Made by a program: the position numbers and the translations under genes. Shown piece by piece: positions 16,255 through 23,095 of a stretch of 64,000 nucleotides of DNA (within the stretch, counting starts at the first letter, position 1; the number at the start of each line of letters is the position of its first letter). Under the pieces are notes generated by a model, which saw only the letters and a list, made by a program, of their open reading frames with translations, was not told where the DNA came from and did not search any database. This stretch comes from Fimenecus sp900545625 (GTDB taxonomy: Bacteria; Bacillota; Clostridia; Oscillospirales; Acutalibacteraceae), in contig OZ007023.1 in the NCBI GenBank assembly GCA_963931525.1, forward strand, positions 558,001 to 622,000, read 5' to 3'.

Positions 16255-16968
16255 TTATTCAGCGCCGCTTTTTTGTGCAGTATGTTCCTCCAGCAGCGCT
16301 TTTACCAGCCTTACCTCTCTTTGAAAGCAGTATGCATAGCGCGCATGCTCCGCTTGATCGACCGCCCGCTTCAGTTCCTCCTCTTTTTCGTTACGGCGGG
16401 CTTCCTGCTCCGCCCGAAAGCGCTCCCATTCCGCCTCCCAGTCAAAATCATCGTCCTCATCTTCTTCGTCATCCGGCTCGTCCTCATCGCCGTCAAAAAA
16501 GCTCTGACGGTCCTCGTCGGTCTCGCCAAACCAGGTGAGGTCCCAAAGGATATCCGCCAAAACCTCGTTCAGGTTTTCCCTTGTCAAAAGCGTTTCGGCA
16601 ATCAGCGAATCGGCAATGTCGGCATGGGTTTGGGCCATCCAGCTGTAGGAAGCAGGGGGCGTATCGCTCTGCAAAATCTCACTTTGCTCACACATGGCCG
16701 CCTCGATCGCACCGCAGCCAAACCACCATGAGGCGTCCGCCGCCGCAGGAACGGCGAAAAATACAAAGGACGAGCCCCCTTTCTGCGGCGCGGCGTTCAG
16801 GATATTGAAGATTATCCGTTTTGTCCATTCGCCGACAAGCCGCCTGATATCGGCAACCGTATCCTCCGGCTCGGCCTGCTCAAACAGCGTGTTCAGATGC
16901 AGCCGCAGCAGAATATCGGCGATCTCCTGCGAATCGGATTCTTTTAGGATTTCTCTTACGGTTCTCAT
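16255..16968 (-). CDS. acidic protein of unknown function
   Basis: The 237-residue product is unrecognised. Its N-terminal two thirds look globular, with SSFVFFAVPAAADASWWFGC and a WDLTWFGETDEDRQSFFDG segment. It then has a strongly acidic stretch of mostly D and E at about residues 160-180, followed by a charged helix that may be a coiled coil (about 185-215). AGGAGG lies 8 bases before the ATG. It lies in the long minus-strand run of small unknown genes, 32 bases after the next upstream gene. Confidence 0.7.
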   Translation of the reverse strand: MRTVREILKESDSQEIADILLRLHLNTLFEQAEPEDTVADIRRLVGEWTKRIIFNILNAAPQKGGSSFVFFAVPAAADASWWFGCGAIEAAMCEQSEILQSDTPPASYSWMAQTHADIADSLIAETLLTRENLNEVLADILWDLTWFGETDEDRQSFFDGDEDEPDDEEDEDDDFDWEAEWERFRAEQEARRNEKEEELKRAVDQAEHARYAYCFQREVRLVKALLEEHTAQKSGAE

Positions 16969-17000
16969 CGTTTACACCTCCTGTTCCGGCTTTTCGGAAT

Positions 17001-17612
17001 TTATATAACCGCATAGTCCTTGAGCGCCATGCAGCCGATGAGGCAGCGCGCTTCGTTTTCTATTACAAGCTGCGGCGCACCGAGCGACATCAGTTTACAA
17101 AGACGCAAAGCGTGCATATGCACATCATAGGCAAAGCAGTTGCCGCCGAGATTTTTTACGCTTTCGAGCAACTCTTCGCTATGGTATTTTTCAAGCAGCC
17201 TTTCCTCCTCTGCGGATAATTCCTCTGCATGCGCCTCCTTTTTAAGCGCAACGTCTAACATGCGCTCCTCTTCACCGTACCACTGCGGACGCTGAAGATA
17301 GAGCTGCCAAGTGTCGAAGAGGATGGGATTATCAAGCGTATCGCGGACAAGCTCCGGGATGTCGCTTAGCTTATCAAACACCTTGGCGATTTCCGAAAGT
17401 TGGGCATACAGCTCGTGAAATTCCGAAAGAAGCAGGTTCAGATCATCCCGGCTCCAGGACATTTTGAAGGTGTCAAATTCGTTGTCCTGTTCCTCGTCCG
17501 TACCGAAATTTTTGGGCACGCGAAGCGTGCCGTCACGGTCGGTGGCGGCAAACAGAGAAGTGACATAGTCAATGGAGGCACGGTATGTGTTTTTGGCAAA
17601 GTTCATGTTCAT
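17001..17612 (-). CDS. protein of unknown function
   Basis: A 203-residue soluble helical protein, not recognised. Visible segments include FDTFKMSWSRDDLNLLLSEF, two charged helices (about 120-160), and an alanine/leucine-rich end with CLIGCMALKDYAVI. Three ATG codons cluster at the start; the one at 17612 is 7 bases after GGAG and is chosen, with 17615 also possible. It is part of the co-directional unknown gene run. Confidence 0.68.
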   Translation of the reverse strand: MNMNFAKNTYRASIDYVTSLFAATDRDGTLRVPKNFGTDEEQDNEFDTFKMSWSRDDLNLLLSEFHELYAQLSEIAKVFDKLSDIPELVRDTLDNPILFDTWQLYLQRPQWYGEEERMLDVALKKEAHAEELSAEEERLLEKYHSEELLESVKNLGGNCFAYDVHMHALRLCKLMSLGAPQLVIENEARCLIGCMALKDYAVI

Positions 17613-17690
17613 CATCAAACTCCTTTATCATATTTTTCTAAAGGATAACACGGCATTTTTGAAATCACAAATAAAATGCAAAATTCTTTT

Positions 17691-18143
17691 CTAATTCCAA
17701 AGGTCGTCAAAATACTTGTCCAAAAGCGCCATTGCCCGTTTCCGTTCGGCAATCGCTTTCTCAGTCGGGCAAATAACGAAATCCGCACAGTTTTTATCGG
17801 CGGCGCGGAACGCATCGGCCATTTCCTTTAGGATACCTTTCCACTCGGCAAGGCGGCCATCATCCTCCAAAGAGATGCTTTGAACGCCGCAGGATGCCCC
17901 GCCGTTTTCCGATGCCTGTTTGTCCGGCAGATTTGAGGGATAAGAATTCACTTGCTCCCGCAGACAGTCCAGCACGCCCGGAACGACCTCCAGAAACCAG
18001 CGGTCCATATCCCATGCGTCCTTTTCGCAATATCCCTTGCGTATACGGTCGCGGCAGCATTTCAAATCGAACAGGAAATGCTTGATATTTTTGATTGGTG
18101 TTTTGATACTATAGACTGAAAAATCAAAAACAGGGTACAACAT
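17691..18143 (-). CDS. conserved unknown protein of phage/mobile-element type
   Basis: The 150-residue product contains DMDRWFLEVVPGVLDCLREQ and EWKGILKEMADAFR. This pattern (a D-x2-W-F-x4-P-x2-L helix, then a W-x2-I-L helix) is one I associate with small proteins of clostridial elements and phages, function unknown. The ATG at 18143 overlaps the stop of the upstream gene by one base, and AGGAGG lies within that gene's last codons, indicating coupling. Confidence 0.68.
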   Translation of the reverse strand: MLYPVFDFSVYSIKTPIKNIKHFLFDLKCCRDRIRKGYCEKDAWDMDRWFLEVVPGVLDCLREQVNSYPSNLPDKQASENGGASCGVQSISLEDDGRLAEWKGILKEMADAFRAADKNCADFVICPTEKAIAERKRAMALLDKYFDDLWN

Positions 18144-18532
18144 CAAAATTCCTCCTCCGTTAAAAACCGATAATGCGCCGAACCGTCCGCGCAGAACCGA
18201 ACCTTGCCTTGTGCTGTGGCTTCCTCCAGCCGAAATGTCTGTATAATAAACAGCCGAATGTCTTCCCGCAAAAGTACGGGGTTGGCATAGACCGTGACTT
18301 TTCCATTTTTAATCTCAACACGCCCGCGCGGATAAGCGTTGTAGGCGCGTCCTTTTGTGACGCTGCGGTCCAGCTTTTCCCATTCCGCTTTGTGATTGAA
18401 ATTATCGCCGGATTTGGAAGTATAGCAAACCGGACACAGCACCGATCCGTTTTCGTCGCAGGGTGTCTTCACCGTGAGCAGCTCGATTTTTCCGTCCGCG
18501 TCCCTGCGCGCCCAAAAGATTCCCTTTTCCAT
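18143..18532 (-). CDS. unknown protein with CPVC motif
   Basis: The 129-residue product contains VLCPVCYTSKSGDNFNHK, possibly half of a zinc site, and a beta-rich middle (GRVEIKNGKVTVYANP). No family is recognised. The ATG at 18532 has GGGGAAG 8 bases upstream and lies 28 bases after the stop of the SLOG gene. A longer extension would overlap that gene and is not supported. Confidence 0.66.
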   Translation of the reverse strand: MEKGIFWARRDADGKIELLTVKTPCDENGSVLCPVCYTSKSGDNFNHKAEWEKLDRSVTKGRAYNAYPRGRVEIKNGKVTVYANPVLLREDIRLFIIQTFRLEEATAQGKVRFCADGSAHYRFLTEEEF

Positions 18533-18560
18533 AAAAATCGCTTCCCCAAGCATACAAAAT

Positions 18561-19034
18561 TTAAACAGATATTTCGATAAGCTTAAGCCCCTGCTTTTTT
18601 GCGTATTCCATTGTTTTTGCCGTACCGCTGCGCGGGTGACTTTCCATGTATACGGCAATCAGGAAATCGCTGTGATCGACCATATATCGATTTCGCTCGG
18701 AAAAGGCTGCTTTCCTGTACTTGGACTTACCGACGGTATGCACAAGATCGGCTTGTCCTTGTACCGCTTGGCAAGCAGGCTCATCGGCGTTATGCCCGGC
18801 AAAGGGCAGGGCAATTTCCAGAAAAATTTCCGGGTACGCTTTTTTCTTTTGCAGTACCAATTCCGCCGCCCAGGTATCCACGCCCACGGCATTCCCGCAG
18901 ATAAAATGTGTCGCGCCCTGCGAAAGCACCGAATCGATTGCTTCCTCCAGCCGTCTGAGCAAATCCGCCTGCCGTGGCTGAGCGTGCTGCCCATCCCACG
19001 GAAAATGCCGGTGTCCGGTAAAGCAACATGTCAT
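18561..19034 (-). CDS. SLOG-family protein (YpsA/DUF1273-like)
   Basis: The 157-residue product begins MTCCFTGHRHFPWDG and continues with FICGNAVGVDTWAAELVL, then the SERNRYMVDHSDFLIAVY stretch and SGTAKTMEYAKKQG. These are hallmarks of the YpsA-type SLOG superfamily, Rossmann-like folds thought to bind nucleotides or nucleotide-derived ligands. B. subtilis YpsA is linked to cell division and stress; other SLOG proteins act as sensors in anti-phage systems. GGAGG precedes the ATG. The role in this island is unknown. Confidence 0.85.
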   Translation of the reverse strand: MTCCFTGHRHFPWDGQHAQPRQADLLRRLEEAIDSVLSQGATHFICGNAVGVDTWAAELVLQKKKAYPEIFLEIALPFAGHNADEPACQAVQGQADLVHTVGKSKYRKAAFSERNRYMVDHSDFLIAVYMESHPRSGTAKTMEYAKKQGLKLIEISV

Positions 19035-19255
19035 GCCTCAGTCCTCCGTTCAAATGTATTGATAAAAATCGTTATACGGCTTGAAACCGAACTTCCGCCG
19101 CATCGGATAAAGTTTTTACGCTGTTCTTTGTATCATGCTTGTAAAAAAGCGCCTTATACCTTTCGGGATAACCGATAACAAATAACATTTCAAACAAACC
19201 GAAACGCTGTACACAAACATGGAAATTTTGCGCAAAGAAAAGCGACGGAAAGGAT

Positions 19256-19768
19256 TTAGAGATCGATTTCGAATTTTTCGGTGTTGTTGGCGGCGTCCAG
19301 CGCAGTTTGCAGCCGGCACAGCTCGTCAAACGCCGCGTCATAATCCTTTGCGGCTTCAAAACGGTCATAGTTTATATGGCGGTAATCGACAAGATTGCCG
19401 TAACCGTCGTAACGGTCGTGATTTTCACGCGCCTTGGGCAGACGCGCTTTCATTTCACCCAGCTTTTTGACTCGCGCCGACAGAAACGGCAGATAGACCA
19501 GCGCCCGGTCGATCGTCATAGAAAAGCCGGGCACGGTGTGCGTCGTGTTGAAAAGATTGAGCGCGTGCTTTACCGTCATGATTTTTTCTTCCAGCTCCCG
19601 CAGCTTTTTCTGCGCGGCGGCATAATCATATTCCGGGCGCAGCGATTCAGGCTCCTCGCCCATAGCGGCAAGAAATGTGCTGCACTGCTCTTCTTCATAA
19701 AGCCGTGCCTGATGCACATCGTTCAGTTTCTTTAAAAGCTTGTTTGCTTCTGCAGAGGTGTATTCCAT
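19256..19768 (-). CDS. conserved coiled-coil protein of mobile elements, function unknown
   Basis: The 170-residue product has helices with heptad character at about 1-20 and 50-75 (AAAQKKLRELEEKIMTVKH), then LFNTTHTVPGFSMTIDRALV and LSARVKKLGEMKARLPKARE, and ends DAANNTEKFEIDL. I recognise this as a conserved family of Firmicutes mobile elements with no known function. The 221 bases before the next gene (19035-19255) contain no convincing reading frame. Confidence 0.75.
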   Translation of the reverse strand: MEYTSAEANKLLKKLNDVHQARLYEEEQCSTFLAAMGEEPESLRPEYDYAAAQKKLRELEEKIMTVKHALNLFNTTHTVPGFSMTIDRALVYLPFLSARVKKLGEMKARLPKARENHDRYDGYGNLVDYRHINYDRFEAAKDYDAAFDELCRLQTALDAANNTEKFEIDL

Positions 19769-19836
19769 TTGCTTTACGCCCTTTCTGTTTTTTTATATAT
19801 TGATTATATCCTGTTCTATGCGGCAAAAACGGTGCA

Positions 19837-20166
19837 TTACATCAGAGAAAGCAGATTTTTCAGCTCTTTGGAGCACGGCGGGCTTCGCAGAGTTCGAAGC
19901 GCGAGCGCTCCCATCTGCCCGGCTTCCTTTTGCCCAATACCGAGATACAGGGCGGTTTCCTCCGGCGTATGTGCGTTCCCGTCTGTAAAACCATATTGAT
20001 ATAAAACCATCAGCCGCTGCTTTTCCGAGAGCCGCATCAGCGCCTTTTGAATAGAATTCTCCGCTTTTCTTCGGTTGCTTTCCAGACTTTTTATTACCGC
20101 CTTGTTCCCGAATATATCGCCGAGAAGCCGAATCTGCGCTTCGTGAACATATATGTAATCTTTCAT
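19837..20166 (-). CDS. sigma-70 region 4-like protein
   Basis: The 109-residue product resembles a lone sigma region 4. IQKALMRLSEKQRLMVLYQYGF is the usual lead-in, and HTPEETALYLGIGQKEAGQMG resembles the helix-turn-helix. No region 2 is present, so it is unlikely to work as a complete sigma factor; such proteins in mobile elements often act as small regulators. The ATG at 20166 is preferred; it lies 5 bases after the stop of the 25-residue upstream gene, suggesting coupling. Confidence 0.68.
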   Translation of the reverse strand: MKDYIYVHEAQIRLLGDIFGNKAVIKSLESNRRKAENSIQKALMRLSEKQRLMVLYQYGFTDGNAHTPEETALYLGIGQKEAGQMGALALRTLRSPPCSKELKNLLSLM

Positions 20167-20171
20167 TTCAA

Positions 20172-20249
20172 TCACCGCTTTTCAAGATATATTGAAACCT
20201 GCGTGTTGATACGCTTTTTGTGTTCTTCCGCCGAACACTCTTTTGTCAT
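20172..20249 (-). CDS. 25-residue small protein, possible leader/coupling peptide
   Basis: An ATG with AAGGGAG 7 bases upstream opens a 25-codon frame (starts MTKECSAEEHKKR, ends SIYLEKR). It stops 5 bases before the sigma-like gene, and its last codons contain that gene's GGTG site. It could be a real small protein or a translational coupling device. The evidence is the ribosome binding site and spacing only. Confidence 0.45.
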   Translation of the reverse strand: MTKECSAEEHKKRINTQVSIYLEKR

Positions 20250-20322
20250 CGTTCTCGCTCCCTTTTCAGCAATTGTATATTGCAAAATCCAAAAACACAA
20301 ATAAATTGTTTATTCTTTTAGT

Positions 20323-20354
20323 AAAGACCTCCCGCATTTTTGCAAGAGGTCTTT
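20323..20354 (-). terminator. intrinsic terminator of the small-protein genes
   Basis: AAAGACCT (20323-20330) pairs with AGGTCTTT (20347-20354) around a 16-base loop. Read on the minus strand it follows the 49-residue gene by 5 bases. The arms end in short T runs on both strands. Confidence 0.6.
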
Positions 20355-20359
20355 TATAA

Positions 20360-20509
20360 CTATTTTTCTTTAATGGAACAAATCTCTAATTTGGGATACC
20401 TCTTATTTGCCAATTTTTCCGCTTCGAATTCATTCTCTGCCTGCACAATAAAACTAATGTGCGGCAATTTCCCGGGATCACCCATATGGACCTCATATCG
20501 TTTTTTCAT
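20360..20509 (-). CDS. 49-residue small protein
   Basis: A strong AAAGGAGG site lies 7 bases before an ATG opening 49 codons (starts MKKRYEVHMGDPGKLPHIS, ends LEICSIKEK). FIVQAENEFEAEKLANKR reads like a short helix after two strands, a compact alpha/beta microprotein. It is followed at once by a terminator. The function is unknown. Confidence 0.65.
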   Translation of the reverse strand: MKKRYEVHMGDPGKLPHISFIVQAENEFEAEKLANKRYPKLEICSIKEK

Positions 20510-20523
20510 GCTTAATCCTCCTT

Positions 20524-20730
20524 TCATTTTTCTGCGTTCAAAAGCATTGCCAGTTGATCACCAGACGCAACAACACGACCGTAAAAATCGGTGGTCACAT
20601 CCCTGCTTTTCTTGTAGTACCCGAGCGGTCTGCCGTAGAAGTCCTTGATGGTCTTGTCGCCGTTGCTTTCTTCAATGACCGTTCCGATCACACGACCGTA
20701 AAAATCCTTGATCTCCACTTTGTTCGCCAT
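20524..20730 (-). CDS. DFYGR-repeat microprotein
   Basis: The 68-residue product carries three copies of a DFYGR motif: IKDFYGRVIGTV, IKDFYGRPLGYY and TTDFYGRVVASG, about 22-25 residues apart. Related small proteins with FYG repeats occur in plasmids and conjugative elements of Firmicutes as far as I recall, with no known function. AGGAGG lies 7 bases before the ATG at 20730. It is the first gene of the minus-strand run, just downstream of the tandem array. Confidence 0.78.
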   Translation of the reverse strand: MANKVEIKDFYGRVIGTVIEESNGDKTIKDFYGRPLGYYKKSRDVTTDFYGRVVASGDQLAMLLNAEK

Positions 20731-20879
20731 TTTGCTTCCTCCTTTCGTTCGTTTTCTGCATTGTAACACGGCTTTTTTGAAAACTTAAGTAAAATGGCGA
20801 TAAATTTGAAATTTTTTTATTTATCGTTTTACAGGCAGGAACTCAGCGGCTTTGCTGCTGAGTTCCTGCTGTTTTTGCT

Positions 20880-21573
20880 TTTTGAGATTGACGTCCCCAA
20901 ATGTCCTCTGCCGGTGGGAACAAGTGAGGGGATATTTTTGAGACAAACCGTCTTTTCAAAAAAATTTTTTGCTTTTTCTGAAAAACAGGGTGCGTTTTGA
21001 CCTCTCAATTCCAAATAAGTGAAGGGGTAAAAATTTTTGCGATTCAGGGTGTGCATTTGGACGCTCCCGGTGGGAATAAGTGAAGGGGTTTTTCGGGGCA
21101 AGAAAAATAAAGCACCCGCAACCCAAAAAATATTTTCTCATTTTTTCTGTGAAATAGGGTGTCATTTGGCTTTGCAATTCCAAATAAGTGAGAGGGCTTT
21201 TTACCAGATAAAAAATTTTTCAGAAACACCCGATAATTTGGTACTTCCCAGTGGGAACAAGTGAAGGAATAAATTTTCTCAAGAAATTTTTTGAAGAAAG
21301 CCCGAAAATGGGTGTGCATTTCGGCACCCTTTGTCCAAATGAGTGAGGAGGTTTTTCATTCGGAAATATTTTTCCGTTTAGGCTTGGAATTTGAGTTCAC
21401 CCAGTGGGAATAGGTGAAGGGACAAATTTTTCAAAAAGTTTTTTCGGAAAAAGCCCGAAAACGGGTGTGCGTTTGGATACCCCTTGTGCAAATAAGAGAG
21501 AGATTTTCAAATTCTCAAATATTTTCCCATTTAGACTTGCCACTTGCCGCTTCCCAGTGGGAATAAGTGAAAG
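20880..21573. repeat. degenerate tandem array, about 153-bp period, two alternating motifs
   Basis: Motif A, built on GTGGGAAYAAGTGARGG, begins near 20911, 21066, 21247, 21400 and 21553. Motif B, built on CAAATAAGTGARGGG, begins near 21006, 21175, 21332 and 21485. A-to-A spacing is 155, 181, 153 and 153 bases. The right-hand units align almost end to end; the left ones are more diverged. In several units motif A is part of an inverted repeat TTCCCA-G-TGGGAA. A GGGTGTGCRTTTGG block also recurs. The open frames seen on both strands come from the period being a multiple of three. Function unknown; iteron- or recombinase-binding-type DNA is possible. Confidence 0.85.
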
Positions 21574-21604
21574 ACTTTTTCATTGTACCTTGAAAACTGA
21601 ATAA

Positions 21605-21817
21605 CGAACCGAATGGGATACGCCGACGATTGTCAACAAGCTGATCCGTCGCATTGAGGTGCATAATCCTGAGAAGAAGCACGCTCGAAAATCAGTAAAG
21701 GTCGACATCTATTTTACAGCGGTGGGACTGGTGAGTTTGCCGGACGAGCAGGAAATCCGGAGGATAATGGAACAGATACGAAGTACATCACAGCTCCCAA
21801 AACAGATCACCGCATAA
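21605..21817 (+). pseudogene. C-terminal stump of a large serine recombinase (TnpX-like, DUF4368)
   Basis: A 70-codon frame, preceded by an in-frame stop at 21602-21604 and without its own start or ribosome binding site, reads TPTIVNKLIRRIEVHNPEKK and VDIYFTAVGLVSLPDEQEI before its stop. This matches the extreme C-terminal region of clostridial large serine recombinases as I know them. The catalytic serine domain and recombinase domain are absent. The sequence before it resembles a leader region, so an internal deletion probably joined the leader to the 3' end. Confidence 0.85.
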
Positions 21818-21826
21818 AAAGAAAAC

Positions 21827-21856
21827 GGTGTAACCCGCCACATATCGGGTTACACC
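21827..21856 (+). terminator. terminator of the former recombinase gene
   Basis: An 11-bp stem GGTGTAACCCG / CGGGTTACACC with an 8-base loop, 10 bases after the recombinase stop. It is followed by ATCTTCTCTACTTTTTA. Confidence 0.7.
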
Positions 21857-21871
21857 ATCTTCTCTACTTTT

Positions 21872-21913
21872 TACTGCCTTATTAGCACCGGGCATTTGCA
21901 CAGGGCGTTTTTG
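21872..21913 (-). repeat. right terminal inverted repeat of the island
   Basis: The complement of this 42-base stretch starts CAAAAACGCCCTGTGCA and ends TAAGGCAGTA, matching the left repeat at 33 of 42 positions. It ends 27 bases from the stop codon of the last phage gene, which reads toward it. A GGCGGC-AAA-GCCGCC hairpin occupies the 26 bases between. Confidence 0.8.
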
Positions 21914-21939
21914 CGTGGCGGCAAAGCCGCCTTCGCGCG

Positions 21940-22383
21940 CTACGGCGCAGCGGTAAATTGCAGGGTGAAATCCGACTCCAGCACCAGCGCGCCGCAGTCG
22001 CGCACATAGTTGCAGTCATAACAATGAAAGCCGGTAATTTCCGCTTCATGCAAGGTCGTGTTGAACATCAGCGCGGAGGACAGGCTGTTGAACAGCGAAA
22101 AGCATGTTTCCGGCCCGGAAGCATACGGGACGAAAAAGCTCACTTTGATCACGCTGTCCACGGTACGGTTCTTGGTCTGGGTCTGCGAGCCGTCCTCGCC
22201 GATCGAGACCAGCCGTTCGCCGATGGTGATCTTGTCCACGGCAAAGGCGACGATCGGCTTTGTAACGGGGTAGGGCTTGATGTCGTTTTCATAGGCGATC
22301 ACCATGCTGCACTCCTCCGGCATCAGCCCGCTTGCCGACAGGTTCTGCACGATCAGCTCGACACGTTCGTGTACGCTTGTCAT
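21940..22383 (-). CDS. phage head-tail completion/connector-like protein
   Basis: The 147-residue product (starts MTSVHERVELIVQNLSASGL) lies last in the head module, where tail terminator or neck proteins normally sit. SVIKVSFFVPYASGPETCFS and the following beta-rich half suit a small virion connector, but assignment is by position. The ATG at 22383 overlaps the upstream stop by 4 bases. Confidence 0.65.
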   Translation of the reverse strand: MTSVHERVELIVQNLSASGLMPEECSMVIAYENDIKPYPVTKPIVAFAVDKITIGERLVSIGEDGSQTQTKNRTVDSVIKVSFFVPYASGPETCFSLFNSLSSALMFNTTLHEAEITGFHCYDCNYVRDCGALVLESDFTLQFTAAP

Positions 22384-22715
22384 AAATTCACCTCGCTTAC
22401 TTCTTTGACGACTGCCCAATAATAAAAGGGCTTGTCCGAAAGTTTGACTTCCTCCGCACGGTGGATGACGTATTTTCTGCCGTCCCCATCCGTGATGCGC
22501 GCTGTTTCGGGCAGCCGCGTCACATTGTGCGAAGCGGGGCCGATGTAGAGATACAGCCCCGTGTTGTCACGCCCGATGGGCGTGTAGGCGCCCTCCAAGT
22601 ACATTTTGTTTTTGTAGCGCAGCGGCTGTAAAAACGCCTTGTATACGGGCGAATACCACCCCGCGCCGTCCGTCAGGCGCACAGAGCTGCCGAATTTTTC
22701 AAAACAGACGTTCAT
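22380..22715 (-). CDS. phage head-closure/minor structural protein
   Basis: The 111-residue product contains FLQPLRYKNKMYLEGAYTPIG and a LYLYIGPASHNV stretch, a pattern I associate with a small structural protein of PBSX-like clostridial prophages, encoded just after the capsid and connector genes. The ATG at 22715 overlaps the previous stop by 4 bases. Confidence 0.65.
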   Translation of the reverse strand: MNVCFEKFGSSVRLTDGAGWYSPVYKAFLQPLRYKNKMYLEGAYTPIGRDNTGLYLYIGPASHNVTRLPETARITDGDGRKYVIHRAEEVKLSDKPFYYWAVVKEVSEVNL

Positions 22716-23077
22716 GCCGTCACCTGCGCAAACAAAAAGCCGTCGTCGCAAAGATAGGGCGCAGCTGCCGCAAGGCATTCCGCACGCATATATTCGGCGG
22801 CCTCCAGCATGGCGGCGCGGCTCATCTGCACCGAGACGTCGCCTGCCTTAAAAACAGTCGTACCGTCGCGGAACTGCTCGCTTTGCAGCAGCAGCCGGAA
22901 ATGGCAAACCGCCGCGGCGGCACTGACTACGGCGGGGTATGCGCCGTATTCGGGCTTTTTCAGGCGCGCCGCCATTTCGATGCACGCCGCTTCGATCGTC
23001 GAACGCGCATTTTGCAGCGCGGCGGGTTCGTGGCCGTACACGGTCTGAAGCTGCCGCAGGACTTCTACTTCATCCAT
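22712..23077 (-). CDS. phage head-tail connector protein
   Basis: A 121-residue mostly helical protein (starts MDEVEVLRQLQTVYGHE) directly after the capsid gene. Length, position and helical character fit gp6/YqbG-like adaptors that sit under the portal. A GGAGGCGGG site precedes the ATG. Assignment rests on synteny. Confidence 0.65.
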   Translation of the reverse strand: MDEVEVLRQLQTVYGHEPAALQNARSTIEAACIEMAARLKKPEYGAYPAVVSAAAAVCHFRLLLQSEQFRDGTTVFKAGDVSVQMSRAAMLEAAEYMRAECLAAAAPYLCDDGFLFAQVTA

Positions 23078-23095
23078 CGTCCCGCCTCCTTTTTC

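Larger units (their letters stand above)
10034..21913. mobile_element. inverted-repeat-bounded accessory island with Tn4451-like remnants
   Basis: The region from 10034 to 21913 is bounded by 42-base inverted repeats matching at 33 of 42 positions. Inside are a TnpV-family gene near the left end and the C-terminal stump of a large serine recombinase (DUF4368-type tail) near the right end, both typical of the Tn4451/TnpX group and related clostridial elements. Cargo genes are richer in A/T than the flanking housekeeping genes. With only a recombinase stump, the element is probably no longer self-mobile. Boundaries are inferred from the inverted repeats; no target duplication was seen. Confidence 0.7.

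Noticed and set aside
19072..19185. Minus-strand frame starting MLFVIGYPERYKALFYK between SLOG and coiled-coil genes
   Set aside because: No ribosome binding site and no recognisable similarity; left as part of a 221-base gap.
20829..21319. Several overlapping frames on both strands in the tandem array
   Set aside because: The near-153-base period is a multiple of three, which keeps frames open by chance. None has a ribosome binding site, and translations from both strands are equally open.
20880..21573. CRISPR array
   Set aside because: Repeats are of two types, spacing is 60-109 bases, the intervening sequences are themselves repeated, and no cas gene is nearby.
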